Below the pieces are notes generated by a model, which was given only the letters and a program-made list of their open reading frames with translations, had not been told where the DNA came from and ran no database searches. Positions 53,180-63,265 of a stretch of 64,000 bases of DNA are shown piece by piece. How positions within the stretch are numbered: position 1 is the first letter of the stretch; each line of letters opens with the position of its first letter. A program made the translations under genes and the position numbers. This DNA is from Hymenobacter gummosus (GTDB lineage Bacteria; Bacteroidota; Bacteroidia; Cytophagales; Hymenobacteraceae): assembly GCF_003970915.1 (NCBI RefSeq), contig NZ_RXOF01000017.1:62001-126000 (forward strand), written 5' to 3'.

Positions 53180-56137
53180 GTGTCAAACGACCCCCACACC
53201 CCCGACGAGCAGAACCTGAACGGCCAAGACCCCGAGTTGTTCGGCGTCGGGGACACCATTGATTTTGGAGCCGCTGCCGACGAGCCGGCTGCCGTTTCGC
53301 CGCTCCTGGGCCCCGACGGGGAGCCCCTGCCCGCCGACGAGCTGGCCCCCGAAATGGCCGACGAAGCCCTGGAAGAAGCCGAAGCAGAGGCCGTCGAGGC
53401 CCAGCCCGAGGAAGGCGACTTCAAGCCCGGCGAGACGATTCACGACATCAGCAGCATCGGCGGCATGTACCAGAACTGGTTTCTGGACTACGCCAGCTAC
53501 GTGATTCTGGAGCGCGCCGTGCCCGCCATCGAGGACGGCCTCAAGCCCGTGCAGCGCCGCATTCTGCACGCCATGAAGGAAATGGATGACGGCCGCCTGA
53601 ACAAGGTGGCCAACATCATCGGGCAGACCATGCAGTACCACCCCCACGGGGACGCCAGCATCGGCGACGCCATCGTGAACCTGGGCCAGAAGGAGCTGCT
53701 CATCGACAAGCAGGGCAACTGGGGCGACGTGCGCACCGGCGACGGCGCCGCCGCCCCGCGCTACATCGAAGCCCGCCTCTCGAAGTTTGCCCTCGACGTG
53801 GTCTTCAACCCCGAAACTACCGAGTGGCAGGCCAGCTACGACGGCCGCAAGCGCGAGCCGGTGACCCTGCCGGTGAAGTTTCCGCTGCTGCTGGCGCAGG
53901 GCATCGAGGGCATTGCCGTGGGTTTGAGCACCAAGATCATGCCCCACAACTTCCGCGAGCTGTGCCGGGCCTCCATCGACGTGCTCAAGGGCCGGGACAT
54001 CATCCTCTACCCGGATTTCCCGACCGGCGGCCTCTGCGACATTTCGAACTACAACAACGGGGTGCGCGGCGGCAAGCTGCGCCTGCGCGCCACCATTGAG
54101 AAGGTCGACAAGACCATGCTCATCATCCGCGACGTGCCCTACGGCACGACCACCACGGGCGTGATGGAGAGCATCGTGAAGGCTTCGGAAGCCAACAAGA
54201 TCAAGATTAAGAAGGTAGTCGACAATACGGCCAAGGACGTGGAAATCCAGGTGCACCTGCCCAGCGGGGTGTCGCCGGACCTCACCATGGACGCGCTCTA
54301 CGCCTTCACCGACTGCGAAATCAGCATCTCGCCCAACACCTGCGTCATCATCGACGAGAAGCCGCGCTTTGTGGCGGTGGAGGACATGCTGCGCCTGAGC
54401 ACCCAGAAAACGCTGCGGCTGCTGGAGCGGGAGCTGGAAATCCGCCAGGACGAGCTGCAGGAGCGGTGGCATTCGGCTTCGCTGGAGAAAATCTTCATCG
54501 AAAACCGCATCTACCGCAAGATCGAGGAGTGCGAGACCTGGGAGCAGATCCTGGAAACCATCGACGCCGGGCTGAAAAAGTACGTGCGCATCGATGGGGA
54601 GCGGGAGCGGGCCAACGATACGCGCATTGTGCTGCGCCGGGCCATTACGGAGGAAGACCTCACGCGCCTCACCGAAATCCGCATCAAGCGCATCTCGAAG
54701 TACGACGGCTTCAAGGCCGACGAGTACATTCAGAAGCTGGAAGCCGAGCTGGAGGAAGTGGCCGACAACCTGGCCAACCTCACCCGCTACGCCATCCGCT
54801 ATTTCGAGGGCCTGCTGAAGAAGTACGGCGACGGGAAGGAGCGCAAAACCGAGTTGCGCACCTTCGACGTGGTGACGGCCCAGAAAGTGGCCGTGGCCAA
54901 CCAGAAGCTGTACGTGAACTACCAGGACGGCTTCGTGGGCTACGGCCTCAAGAAGGGCGGCGACGAGAACGTGAAGGAAGTCTGCGCCTGCTCCGACCTC
55001 GACGACATCATTGCCATCAAGCGTGACGGCTCGTTCGTGGTGAGCAAAATCGCGGAGAAGACCTTTGTGGGCAAGGACATCCTGTACGCGGGCGTCTACA
55101 ACAAGAACGACGACCGGCTGGTGTACAACATGGTGTACCAGGACGGCCCCTCGGGCATCAGCTACGCCAAGCGCTTCCTCGTCACGGGCATCACCCGCGA
55201 CAAAAGCTACGACCTGACGAAGGGCGGCAAGGGCTCCAAGGTGCTCTACCTGACGGCCAACCCCAACTCGGAATCGGAAACCGTGGCGGTGGAGCTGTCG
55301 GACAAGGCCCCGGCGCGCATCAAGAAGTTCGACTTCGATTTTGCCGAGCTGGCCATCAAGGGCAAGGGCTCGATGGGCAACATCGTGACCAAGCAGCCGG
55401 TGAAGAAGATTCTCTTCAAGGAGCGCGGCGACTCCACGCTGGGCGGCCGGGAAGTGTTCTTCGACGAAGTGGTGGGCCGCCTCAACAACAGCGGGCACGG
55501 CCGCTTCCTGGGCACTTTCGACACGGAAGACACCGTGCTGGCCGTGTACAAGGACGGCTCCTACGAACTGACCGCGCCCGACCCGACCATTCACTTCAAC
55601 ATGCGCGACCTGCTGCTTCTGCGCAAGTTCGACGAGGACGTGGTCATCAACGCGGTGTACCTGGAAGGCGAGACGAAAACCCACTTTGTGAAGCGTTTCC
55701 GCATCGAGACGAGCACCCAGGCCAAGCGTTTCCTCTTCATCCCCGAAACCAAGGGCACTCACCTGCTGGTGGCGACCTGCGGCGTGGCGCCCGAAATCGA
55801 GCTGAAGGTGCAGAAGGAGAAGAAAGGGGAGAAGCTCACCGAGCGCCTGCACTTGCACGAGTTCATCGACGTGAAGGGTTGGAAGGCGCAGGGCAACAAG
55901 CTCAACTACTTCAAAGTGCTGAGCGTGGAGCTGCTCACCGACGAAGGCCCCGAGCCGGAGCGCAAGCAGCAGGCCCGCCGCAAGGGCCCGGCTACCATTC
56001 CGCGCCCCAACGGCGCGGCCGCGGAAGCGGCCCCGCTGCCCGAGCACGAGGGGCCGGTGGACATTTCGCCCGAGGAGGTGGAACGCGCCCAGGCCCTGCT
56101 GCGCAAGCCTAAGTCGCAGCTGGGGCTCGGCTTCTGA
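53180..56137 (+). CDS. parC: DNA topoisomerase IV subunit A (GyrA/ParC family)
   Basis: DNA cleavage-religation subunit. The 985-residue protein has an acidic, disordered N-terminal extension (about 1-85), then the winged helix with LKPVQRRILHAMKEMDDGRL and HPHGDASIGDAIV, the nucleophile in AAPRYIEARLSKFALD (Tyr195), LPVKFPLLLAQGIEGIAVGL, and a C-terminal domain with SKYDGF, GSKVLYLTANPNSESETVAV and NIVTKQPVKKI-type blades. The start is a GTG at 53180; there is no ATG near it in frame. A Lys/Arg-rich, Pro-rich tail follows residue 930. ParE is encoded about 10 kb upstream. Confidence 0.9.
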   Translation: MSNDPHTPDEQNLNGQDPELFGVGDTIDFGAAADEPAAVSPLLGPDGEPLPADELAPEMADEALEEAEAEAVEAQPEEGDFKPGETIHDISSIGGMYQNWFLDYASYVILERAVPAIEDGLKPVQRRILHAMKEMDDGRLNKVANIIGQTMQYHPHGDASIGDAIVNLGQKELLIDKQGNWGDVRTGDGAAAPRYIEARLSKFALDVVFNPETTEWQASYDGRKREPVTLPVKFPLLLAQGIEGIAVGLSTKIMPHNFRELCRASIDVLKGRDIILYPDFPTGGLCDISNYNNGVRGGKLRLRATIEKVDKTMLIIRDVPYGTTTTGVMESIVKASEANKIKIKKVVDNTAKDVEIQVHLPSGVSPDLTMDALYAFTDCEISISPNTCVIIDEKPRFVAVEDMLRLSTQKTLRLLERELEIRQDELQERWHSASLEKIFIENRIYRKIEECETWEQILETIDAGLKKYVRIDGERERANDTRIVLRRAITEEDLTRLTEIRIKRISKYDGFKADEYIQKLEAELEEVADNLANLTRYAIRYFEGLLKKYGDGKERKTELRTFDVVTAQKVAVANQKLYVNYQDGFVGYGLKKGGDENVKEVCACSDLDDIIAIKRDGSFVVSKIAEKTFVGKDILYAGVYNKNDDRLVYNMVYQDGPSGISYAKRFLVTGITRDKSYDLTKGGKGSKVLYLTANPNSESETVAVELSDKAPARIKKFDFDFAELAIKGKGSMGNIVTKQPVKKILFKERGDSTLGGREVFFDEVVGRLNNSGHGRFLGTFDTEDTVLAVYKDGSYELTAPDPTIHFNMRDLLLLRKFDEDVVINAVYLEGETKTHFVKRFRIETSTQAKRFLFIPETKGTHLLVATCGVAPEIELKVQKEKKGEKLTERLHLHEFIDVKGWKAQGNKLNYFKVLSVELLTDEGPEPERKQQARRKGPATIPRPNGAAAEAAPLPEHEGPVDISPEEVERAQALLRKPKSQLGLGF

Positions 56138-56279
56138 TTCGCGGACGCGCTGCTAAACCGCGGCCCGGTGCGGCTGTCTGCCTGGCGCGGACGGCGGCGC
56201 CGGGCCGCGGCCGTTTGCAGCTTTTCGGGACCAAAACCGTATCTTACCTCTGCCCGTATTGCCCGCCAGTCCATTTCTT

Positions 56280-57110
56280 ATGCGTACCCGTTGCTTTCGT
56301 CTTGCCGCCTGCCGCCCCTTGCTGGGCCTGGCCGTGCTGTGCCTGACGAACACCGGCGCGTGGGCCGGGGGCGGCCCCGACGAGGGGCCCAACGGCATCA
56401 GCAGCGCCGACGTGCCGGGGCTGCTGGAAGAGGCCAAGGCCCTGCAGCTGCAGTACCGTGAATCGGCCGCGCTGGCCCGCTACGAGCAGATTTTGGGCAC
56501 CTTCCCGCGCAACTACGACGCCCTTTGGCAGGCTGCGGTGCTGAGCGTGAGCATCGGTACCCGCTACAGCGACGAAAGCCGCCGCGGGGCCTACTACACC
56601 TCCGCCCGCCAGCTGGCCGACCGCGCCTACGCCGTCAACCCCCGGGGCGGGGAGGCCAACTACGCCGTGGCCCTGACGCTGGCCCAGCAGGCCACCATCC
56701 GCAGCGCCCGGGACCGGCTCAGCCTCTACAAAAGCATGAAGGGCTACGTCAACCGGGCCGTGGAGTACAGCCCCTACTTGCCCCAGGCCTGGCAGATTCT
56801 GGGGCGCTGGCACTACCGCGTGGCGCACCTGAACCTGGTGGAGCGGGCTTACTGCCGGCTGTTTCTGGGCGGGCCGCCCACCGGCGCCTCCAACACCAAG
56901 GCCATGGAAGCCCTGCGCCGCGCCAAGTTCCTCGACCAGTGCCGCATTCAGTACTGCTACGATTTGGCCCGGGTGTACCACAACCAGCGCCTGCACTCGG
57001 CGGCCATTGAGGTGCTGCGCGAGGCGGCCGAGCTGCAGCCCATGACGGGTGAAGAGCTGGAAACCAGCCGCCGCTGCCGCAACCTGCTGGAGCAGCTGGA
57101 GCGCAAATAA
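56280..57110 (+). CDS. Exported TPR-repeat protein
   Basis: 276 residues: signal peptide MRTRCFRLAACRPLLGLAVL with CLTNTGAWAGG cleavage, followed by TPR-like helices (EEAKALQLQYRESAALARYE, ARQLADRAYAVNPRGGEANY, MKGYVNRAVEYSPYLPQAWQ, ALRRAKFLDQCRIQYCYDLA, RLHSAAIEVLREAAELQPMT). It is a periplasmic scaffold-type protein; the binding partner is unknown. Similar proteins are common beside cell-envelope genes in Bacteroidota. The start at 56280 (ATG) begins the signal peptide; an in-frame GTG-type start seven codons earlier is less likely. Confidence 0.8.
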   Translation: MRTRCFRLAACRPLLGLAVLCLTNTGAWAGGGPDEGPNGISSADVPGLLEEAKALQLQYRESAALARYEQILGTFPRNYDALWQAAVLSVSIGTRYSDESRRGAYYTSARQLADRAYAVNPRGGEANYAVALTLAQQATIRSARDRLSLYKSMKGYVNRAVEYSPYLPQAWQILGRWHYRVAHLNLVERAYCRLFLGGPPTGASNTKAMEALRRAKFLDQCRIQYCYDLARVYHNQRLHSAAIEVLREAAELQPMTGEELETSRRCRNLLEQLERK

Positions 57111-57222
57111 GCCGCCGCATTCCGCCCGGGCAGATTTCTGAGTGCCGTGTCCGACCTTTTTGCCGCCGTTGTAGTATCTTGATAGGAGGCGGTCCGGGCC
57201 ATTCCCGCGTCGTTTCTGGTCT

Positions 57223-58656
57223 ATGAGCCAGCTTGCTCGTTTCCTGCGTCCGGCGTGGCTGCTGCTGGCCACGCTCAGCGCCGCTCCCGCGGCGGCCCAG
57301 TCGGAGGCCGATGTGGCCGAGGCCCTGCGGCAGGCCCTGGCCGTGGTGCCCGGGCCGGTGGGGGAGCTGCCCGCCCAGGTGCGGCGCTTCTACGAGGCGG
57401 TGAACTACGCCCCCGTTTGGACGGACGCCGCCGGTGGCCGGTCCGCCGCCCGGGCCGGCCACCGGCTCCTGCAAAACGCCGCCGCTTACGGCCTGCCGCC
57501 TACTGAGCTGGCTGCGGGTCTCGGCAGTCTGCTCGATTCCCTCGCCACCGGCGCGCCGGCGGCCCGGCTGCGCACCCGCGTGGAGGTTGAAACCCGCCTG
57601 ACGGGTGCTCTGCTGCGGTTTACCAGCCAGCTGCGCCGCGGCCAGCTGAACCCGGCTACCCTGCAGCCCGCCTCCTGCGCGCCCGATTCGGTGTTCGACC
57701 CGGTGTTCTGGCTGCTGTCAGTACGCAGCTGCCCCGATTTTACGCGGCAGCTGCTGGCCGCCCAGCCCCGGAGCCGCAGCTACGTGCGCCTGCTCGGGGC
57801 CTGGCAGCGTCTGCAGCGCACCGACTCGGCCGCCGCCCGCCGCCTGGCCTGGCCCGTGGCGGCCAACCTGGAGCGGCTGCGCTGGGAGCCGGCCGCCGAC
57901 TCGTTTGCCCTCGTGGTCAACGTGCCGGCCTACACCCTGCAGGCCGTGCGTGGGGCCCGGGTGGTGCGCACGTTCCGGGTGGTGGTGGGCGGCCCCAGCA
58001 CGCCCACGCCCGAGCTGTACAGCCGCCTCCGGTTTTTCGAGACTTCGCCCCAGTGGAAGGTGCCACGCAGCATTGCTACCCGCGAAATGCTGCCTCGCCT
58101 GCGTCGCAACCCCGGCTACCTGGCCGACAACAACTACCAGCTCTACGACCGGGCCGGCAAGGTGGTCAATCCGCAGCGCGTGGACTGGAAAAGCGTGACG
58201 GCGGAGACGTTCCCGTACACCATTCGCCAGGCCGCTACCAGCGACAATGCCCTGGGTAACGTGGTGTTCCGCTTCCCGAACCCGCACGACATCTTTCTGC
58301 ACGACACGCCCAGCCGCAAGCTGTTCGCCCAGCCCCGGCGCGCCCTCAGCCACGGCTGCATCCGCGTCGAAAACCCCTTGCAGCTGGCCGTGTTCCTGCT
58401 CCGCCGCGACTACGCCGACCAGCCCCGCCTGGCCCAGCGCAACGTGCAGCGCATGTGGGACAGCGTGTACGGCGGCTACAGCAAGTATTTTCCGCTGCGC
58501 TACCCCGCGTCCATCATCGTGCGCTACCTCACCTGCCACGCCGACGACGGTCCTACGCTGCGTCAGCTGCCCGACGTGTACGGGCGCGACGCCGAGCTGA
58601 TAGCCGCCCTGCAAGGCCCGGCACCCGAGCTGCCGTCCGCTACGGCGGCCGAGTAA
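57223..58656 (+). CDS. YcbB-type L,D-transpeptidase (YkuD domain)
   Basis: 477 residues with a signal peptide (LLLATLSAAPAAAQ). An N-terminal scaffold (FYEAVNYAPVWTDAAGGRSA is the classic YcbB opening, then a peptidoglycan-binding-like region) precedes the catalytic YkuD domain (about 240-420): FALVVNVPAYTLQAVRGARV, NVVFRFPNPHDIFLHDTPSR and ALSHGCIRVENPLQLAVFLL, with the Cys nucleophile in SHGCIRV. It would form 3-3 cross-links in peptidoglycan. It begins about 110 bases after the TPR gene on the same strand. Its length matches LdtD-like enzymes. Confidence 0.93.
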   Translation: MSQLARFLRPAWLLLATLSAAPAAAQSEADVAEALRQALAVVPGPVGELPAQVRRFYEAVNYAPVWTDAAGGRSAARAGHRLLQNAAAYGLPPTELAAGLGSLLDSLATGAPAARLRTRVEVETRLTGALLRFTSQLRRGQLNPATLQPASCAPDSVFDPVFWLLSVRSCPDFTRQLLAAQPRSRSYVRLLGAWQRLQRTDSAAARRLAWPVAANLERLRWEPAADSFALVVNVPAYTLQAVRGARVVRTFRVVVGGPSTPTPELYSRLRFFETSPQWKVPRSIATREMLPRLRRNPGYLADNNYQLYDRAGKVVNPQRVDWKSVTAETFPYTIRQAATSDNALGNVVFRFPNPHDIFLHDTPSRKLFAQPRRALSHGCIRVENPLQLAVFLLRRDYADQPRLAQRNVQRMWDSVYGGYSKYFPLRYPASIIVRYLTCHADDGPTLRQLPDVYGRDAELIAALQGPAPELPSATAAE

Positions 58657-58744
58657 GCGGCCTGCGCTGATGATTTGCGCCGGCTGCCGCGCTGGCCTGG
58701 GGCCGAGGCAGCGGGCTGGCAGCCCGATAAAGCGGCCGGGCGCG

Positions 58745-58752
58745 TACCTTTG
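58745..58752 (+). promoter_or_regulatory. Bacteroidota -7 box (TACCTTTG) for the TPR lipoprotein gene
   Basis: A perfect TAnnTTTG match 21 bases before the GTG at 58774. No matching upstream TTTG at the usual spacing. It supports the GTG start over a longer frame that would include the promoter. Confidence 0.45.
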
Positions 58753-58773
58753 CCCTTCGTCACCTGCCTTGCC

Positions 58774-59955
58774 GTGCCTGCCCCGTTTCGTCGTTGCCTG
58801 TTTCCGCTGCTCCTGAGCCCGCTGCTGCTGGCCTGCGGCGACGCCCAGCCTGAACAGGGGCAGCCCGACACCATGGTGGATTTGCGCACCGTGCGCAGCG
58901 GGCCCGACATTCAGGCTGCCGAGCTCAACGGGGCCATTGCCCGCCAGCCGCGCAACCCCGTGCTCTACGCCCGCCGGGCCGGTTTCCGCGTGGAAGACGG
59001 TCAGCTGGACGCGGCGTTGCAGGACATCAACCAGGCCATTGAGCTGGACGACGAGCCGCCGGGCGAGTTTTTCCTGACCAAAGCCCGCGTGCTGCGCGCC
59101 CAGGGCAAGCTGCAGTCGGCCATCGACGCGGCGGCCCAGGCCCAGCAGCGCGGCTACAACCCGCCGGAGCTGCACCTGCTGCTGGGCGAAACCAACCTGG
59201 CCGCCCGCCGCTACAGCACCGCCCTCGACTACCTCGACCGGGTGCTGCGCGAAGACGCCGACCACGCCGCCGCGCTGTTCTATAAGGGCTTGGTGTACAC
59301 CGCCCTGCGCGACACCGTGCAGGCCCTGGACTACCTGCGCGCCAGCGCCGCCCGGGCCCCGCGCCAGCCCGAGGTGCTGCACCAGACGGCCTACCTGCTC
59401 AACGCCAACCGCCAGCCCCTGGCCGCTGCGCCCTACATCGAAAGCGGCCTGCGCGCCGACCGCAACTACGCGTCGTTGTGGTACGACCGGGGCCGGGTGT
59501 TCGACTTCGCCGGCCAGCCCGACAGCGCCGCCCGCCAGTACGCCCGCGCCACCCGCCTCGACACCACGCTCTACCGCGCCGACTACCGCCTGGGCCTGTA
59601 TTACTACAAAAACAAGCGCTTCGCCCAGGCCATCCAGCCGCTCAGCCGGGCCCGCCGCCGCAGCCAGTACCTGCCCGACGTGGGCCTGATGCTGGCCGAA
59701 AGCTACGAGTGGGTGGGGCAGACGCAATCGGCCTGGATTGCCTACCGGGCCCTCGTGAAGCAGTTTCCGGGCAACCGCCACTACACCTACAAAGTCTGGA
59801 AAGTAGGCCAGCGCCTGCCGGGCCGGCAGCTCGATTCGTTGAAGCTGGTGTATGGCGCCCCGCCCTTGCCTCAGCCCCGCCGCGTACCCGCCGCCGTACC
59901 CGCGCTGGAACCGTTGGAAGTGAAGCCCCCGACGCTGGTCACGCCCACTAACTAA
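58774..59955 (+). CDS. TPR-repeat lipoprotein
   Basis: 393 residues beginning at a GTG: VPAPFRRCLFPLLLSPLLLA followed by CGDAQ is a lipoprotein signal (LLLAC). The mature part has tandem TPRs: ELNGAIARQPRNPVLYARRA, AALQDINQAIELDDEPPGEF, KARVLRAQGKLQSAIDAAAQ, ALDYLDRVLREDADHAAALF and YIESGLRADRNYASLWYDRG, then PDSAARQYARATRLDTTLYR. It is a scaffold or outer-membrane-associated protein; the C-terminus is Pro-rich and disordered. The GTG is preferred because a -7 box lies just upstream and the signal peptide begins there. Confidence 0.8.
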   Translation: MPAPFRRCLFPLLLSPLLLACGDAQPEQGQPDTMVDLRTVRSGPDIQAAELNGAIARQPRNPVLYARRAGFRVEDGQLDAALQDINQAIELDDEPPGEFFLTKARVLRAQGKLQSAIDAAAQAQQRGYNPPELHLLLGETNLAARRYSTALDYLDRVLREDADHAAALFYKGLVYTALRDTVQALDYLRASAARAPRQPEVLHQTAYLLNANRQPLAAAPYIESGLRADRNYASLWYDRGRVFDFAGQPDSAARQYARATRLDTTLYRADYRLGLYYYKNKRFAQAIQPLSRARRRSQYLPDVGLMLAESYEWVGQTQSAWIAYRALVKQFPGNRHYTYKVWKVGQRLPGRQLDSLKLVYGAPPLPQPRRVPAAVPALEPLEVKPPTLVTPTN

Positions 59956-60178
59956 GCCGGCACTGCTTCCGGGCAGACGGCGCGGGTCGTCCGACCGATT
60001 TCGGTATCGGGCTGATAGGCTAACCGGGCCGCGCTGCCCGCTTGCAGAATCCGCTGAATTATCCCGTTGCTGCAGCTGTTACAGGCCTTAGCAATGCCCA
60101 TTTATCCGCTTCTCGCGTGGTTTCTGCGCTTGAAGCTGCTAACTTGCGCGCTACCGCAATTTTTTGCACGTTTCTCTA

Positions 60179-62140
60179 ATGATTAACATCACGCTCCCCG
60201 ACGGCTCCGTGCGTCAGTTCGAAGCGGGTGTGAGCGGCTACGACGTAGCCGCCAGCATCAGCGAAGGCCTGGCCCGCAACGCCTTGGCCGTGCGCGTCAA
60301 CGGCGAAGTCCGCGACCTGCACCGCCCCATCCAAGACTCCGCCAACCTGGAGATTCTCACATGGAACGACGAGGCGGGGAAGAATACCTTCTGGCACTCC
60401 TCGGCCCACTTGCTGGCCGAGGCGCTGGAATCGCTGTATCCGGGTATTAAGTTCGGCATCGGCCCGCCCATCGAAAACGGCTTCTACTACGACGTGGACC
60501 TGGGCGAAGGCCGCAGCATCGGCCCCGACGACTTTGCCAAGATAGAGCAGAAGATGCTGGAGCTGGCCAAGAACAAGAGCCGCTACGAGCGCCGCGAGGT
60601 GTCGAAAGCCGACGCCATTGCCTACTTCACCGAGAAGGGTGACCCGTACAAGCTGGATTTGCTCGAAGGCCTCGAAGACGGTAGCATCACCTTCTACGAG
60701 CAGGGCAACTTCACCGACCTCTGCCGCGGCCCGCACATTCCGGATACCTCCGCCATCAAGGCGGCCAAGCTGCTGAACGTGGCCGGCGCGTACTGGCGCG
60801 GCAACGAGAAAAACAAGCAGCTTACGCGCATCTACGCCATTACCTTCCCCAAGGACAAGGAGCTGAAGGAGTACCTGCACAAGCTGGAGGAAGCCCGCAA
60901 GCGCGACCACCGCAAGCTGGGCAAGGAGCTGGAGCTGTTTGCGTTTTCGGAGCGGGTAGGAGCGGGGCTGCCGCTGTGGCTGCCCAAGGGCACCGCCCTG
61001 CGCGAGCGGCTGGAGCAGTTTATGCGCCGGGCCCAGGTGAAGGCCGGCTACCAGCCCGTCGTCACCCCGCACATCGGCGCCAAGGAGTTGTATGTGACCT
61101 CGGGCCACTACGAGAAGTACGGCGCTGACTCCTTCCAGCCCATCAAGACGCCGAACCCGGGCGAGGAGTTCTTCCTCAAGCCCATGAACTGCCCGCACCA
61201 CTGCGAGATTTACAAGACCAAGCCGCGCTCTTACCGCGACCTGCCCCTGCGCCTGGCCGAGTTCGGCACGGTGTACCGCTACGAGCAGTCGGGCGAGCTG
61301 CACGGCCTGACCCGCGTGCGCGGCTTCACCCAGGACGACGCCCACATCTTCTGCCGCCAGGACCAGGTGAAGGAGGAGTTCATTAAGGTGATTGACCTGG
61401 TGCTGTACGTATTCCGCGCCCTCGGCTTCGAGGACTACACCGCCCAGATTTCGCTGCGCGACCCGGAAAACAAGCAGAAGTACATCGGCACCGACGAGAA
61501 CTGGGCCGCCGCCGAATCGGCCATCCAGGAGGCGGCGCTGGAGCGCGGCCTGCGCACCGTCACGGAGCTGGGCGAAGCGGCCTTCTACGGCCCCAAGCTC
61601 GACTTCATGGTGCGCGACGCCCTCGGCCGCAAGTGGCAGCTCGGCACCATCCAGGTCGATTACAACCTGCCCGAACGCTTCGAGCTGGAGTACGTAGCCC
61701 CCGACAACTCGCGCCAGCGCCCGGTGATGCTGCACCGCGCCCCGTTCGGCTCGCTGGAACGCTTCGTGGCCGTGCTCATCGAGCACTGCGCCGGCAACTT
61801 CCCGCTGTGGCTGGCCCCGGAGCAGTTCATCATCCTGCCGATTTCGGAGAAGTACCACGACTACGCCCAGCAGGTGCTGGCCCAGCTGCAGCAGGCCGAC
61901 CTGCGCGGCACCACGGATGAGCGCGACGAGCGAATCGGCCGCAAAATCCGCGACGCCGAGATGCAGAAGATTCCCTACCTGCTGGTGGTGGGCGAGAAGG
62001 AAGCCGAAAACGGCATCGTCTCGGTCCGCCGCCACGGCGAAGGCGACCTGGGCTCCATGCCCATTGACGCCTTTATCCGCAACTTCCAGGAGCAGGTGGA
62101 GGAAATGATGAGCGGCAAAGCCGTAGCGGCGCACTCGTAA
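60179..62140 (+). CDS. thrS: Threonyl-tRNA synthetase
   Basis: Charges tRNA-Thr with threonine. 653 residues: TGS domain ([20 protein letters not shown]), editing domain ([19 protein letters not shown] with the HxxxH-type metal site), catalytic core with [40 protein letters not shown] and [11 protein letters not shown], and the anticodon-binding domain ([20 protein letters not shown]). The Cys/His zinc ligands of the core are visible. The ATG at 60179 is chosen over a TTG five codons earlier. A repeat element with a terminator-like hairpin separates it from infC. Confidence 0.97.
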   Translation: MINITLPDGSVRQFEAGVSGYDVAASISEGLARNALAVRVNGEVRDLHRPIQDSANLEILTWNDEAGKNTFWHSSAHLLAEALESLYPGIKFGIGPPIENGFYYDVDLGEGRSIGPDDFAKIEQKMLELAKNKSRYERREVSKADAIAYFTEKGDPYKLDLLEGLEDGSITFYEQGNFTDLCRGPHIPDTSAIKAAKLLNVAGAYWRGNEKNKQLTRIYAITFPKDKELKEYLHKLEEARKRDHRKLGKELELFAFSERVGAGLPLWLPKGTALRERLEQFMRRAQVKAGYQPVVTPHIGAKELYVTSGHYEKYGADSFQPIKTPNPGEEFFLKPMNCPHHCEIYKTKPRSYRDLPLRLAEFGTVYRYEQSGELHGLTRVRGFTQDDAHIFCRQDQVKEEFIKVIDLVLYVFRALGFEDYTAQISLRDPENKQKYIGTDENWAAAESAIQEAALERGLRTVTELGEAAFYGPKLDFMVRDALGRKWQLGTIQVDYNLPERFELEYVAPDNSRQRPVMLHRAPFGSLERFVAVLIEHCAGNFPLWLAPEQFIILPISEKYHDYAQQVLAQLQQADLRGTTDERDERIGRKIRDAEMQKIPYLLVVGEKEAENGIVSVRRHGEGDLGSMPIDAFIRNFQEQVEEMMSGKAVAAHS

Positions 62141-62150
62141 GGGAGACGTC

Positions 62151-62330
62151 CGTCATCCTGAGCGGAGCGAGGGACCTTCCTCGAACCCTGCACTAACCAA
62201 GAAGCGCAGCCACAAGCCGAAAAGGGGAGTGGCTGCGCTTCTGCTTTACGCAAGAGGGAGCCTGCATACGGCTCGTAGCGTCATTACTAGCTCCAAGGAA
62301 GGACCCTCGGCTGCACTGTGGGATGACACG
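62151..62330. repeat. GTCATCCTGAG inverted-repeat element, copy B
   Basis: Same build as the element at 43067-43252: the left arm CGTCATCCTGAGCGGAGC...GGGACCTTCCTCG starts 11 bases after the thrS stop, and the right arm (about 62293-62330) ends GGGATGACACG. Inside is a perfect 13-bp hairpin GAAGCGCAGCCAC (62201-62213) / GTGGCTGCGCTTC (62229-62241), the likely thrS terminator. The inner ~60 bases differ from copy A. Confidence 0.75.
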
Positions 62331-62376
62331 TGGCGAAATCGAACTAATCCCGCCCCAACCCCGTTAAAACCCATGC

Positions 62377-62407
62377 AGCCCGCTGGAAACCCGGTTTTCA
62401 GTGGGCT
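62377..62407 (+). other. Leader hairpin upstream of infC
   Basis: Arms AGCCCGCTG and CAGTGGGCT (G-T pair) in the thrS-infC interval. It could be part of the infC leader or a separate terminator. No other feature is supported in 62331-62526. Confidence 0.3.
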
Positions 62408-62526
62408 GAATTTTGTCGTTCGGGAAAATTGCCGGATATTCGCCCGCTCAAATAGTTGGCGGCGCTGATTTACAGCCGCTTTCAGCCGTTTGCCCCGACC
62501 AAGTTTCACCTAAACTCTGAAGTCTT

Positions 62527-63171
62527 ATCAGAACCCCTAACCGCCGCCTCCCTCCGCGTCAAGTGGAGGAGCCGTTCAAAATCAATAACAAGATTACGGC
62601 CCGCGAAATCCGCCTTGTCGGCGAGAACGTGGAGCAGGGCATTTACCCGACCGATCAGGCGCGCCGCATGGCGGAGCAGCAAGGTCTGGACCTCGTGGAA
62701 ATTTCGCCCACGGCCGTACCGCCGGTGTGCCGCATCATCGACTACTCGAAATTCAAGTACGAGCAGAAGAAGCGCACCCGCGAGATGAAGGCCAAGCAGA
62801 CGAAGGTGGTGGTCAAAGAAATTCGTTTCGGCCCCAACACCGACGACCACGACTTCGCGTTCAAGCTCAAGCACGCTCAGGAATTCCTGCGTGAGGGAGC
62901 TAAGATCAAGGCTTACGTACACTTCGTGGGCCGTAGCATCGTCTTCAAGGAGCGCGGCGAGATTCTGCTGCTCAAGTTTGCTCAGGCCCTCGAGGATCTG
63001 GCCAAAGTGGAGCAGCTGCCCAAGCTCGAAGGCAAGCGCATGTTTCTCTACCTGGCTCCCAAGGCCGTGGTAGTGAAACCGGCCGGCGCACCGAAACCCG
63101 CTGCTCCGAAGGAAGAAGGCAAGGCCGCACCGGCCCCGAAAGCTGCCGCTTCCAACGAAGCCGCCGAATAA
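62527..63171 (+). CDS. infC: Translation initiation factor IF-3, probably starting at ATC
   Basis: IF3 checks start-codon pairing on the 30S subunit. From an ATC at 62527 the product is 214 residues: (M)[11 protein letters not shown] then [40 protein letters not shown] and [20 protein letters not shown] with [10 protein letters not shown]. Homologues have this Arg/Pro-rich lead before VEEP, but the only in-frame codons up to the stop at 62518-62520 are AGT, CTT, ATC. ATC is the sole plausible start, as in other infC genes with AUU/AUC. A GTG at 62563 would delete 12 conserved-looking residues. A Lys/Ala-rich tail of about 35 residues follows. Confidence 0.85.
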   Translation: MRTPNRRLPPRQVEEPFKINNKITAREIRLVGENVEQGIYPTDQARRMAEQQGLDLVEISPTAVPPVCRIIDYSKFKYEQKKRTREMKAKQTKVVVKEIRFGPNTDDHDFAFKLKHAQEFLREGAKIKAYVHFVGRSIVFKERGEILLLKFAQALEDLAKVEQLPKLEGKRMFLYLAPKAVVVKPAGAPKPAAPKEEGKAAPAPKAAASNEAAE

Positions 63172-63265
63172 GTTACTCCAGCGCGGCGTGAGCCGCTCCG
63201 TTGTTCAGGCGAGCCGGCCCTAGGCAGCCGGCCGCCGATGTTTTACCACTTCAACCTTTCTCACA

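Noticed and set aside
53183-56047. 954-codon open frame on the minus strand across parC
   Set aside because: It is the antisense shadow of parC in high-G+C DNA; composition is Val/Leu/His-rich without motifs, and the sense strand encodes a full topoisomerase.
57718-59781. 687-codon minus-strand frame across the L,D-transpeptidase and TPR genes
   Set aside because: Antisense shadow; the plus strand shows YkuD and TPR motifs.
59956-60178. T-box or riboswitch upstream of thrS
   Set aside because: No specifier stem or T-box sequence is visible; T-boxes are also unusual in this phylum.
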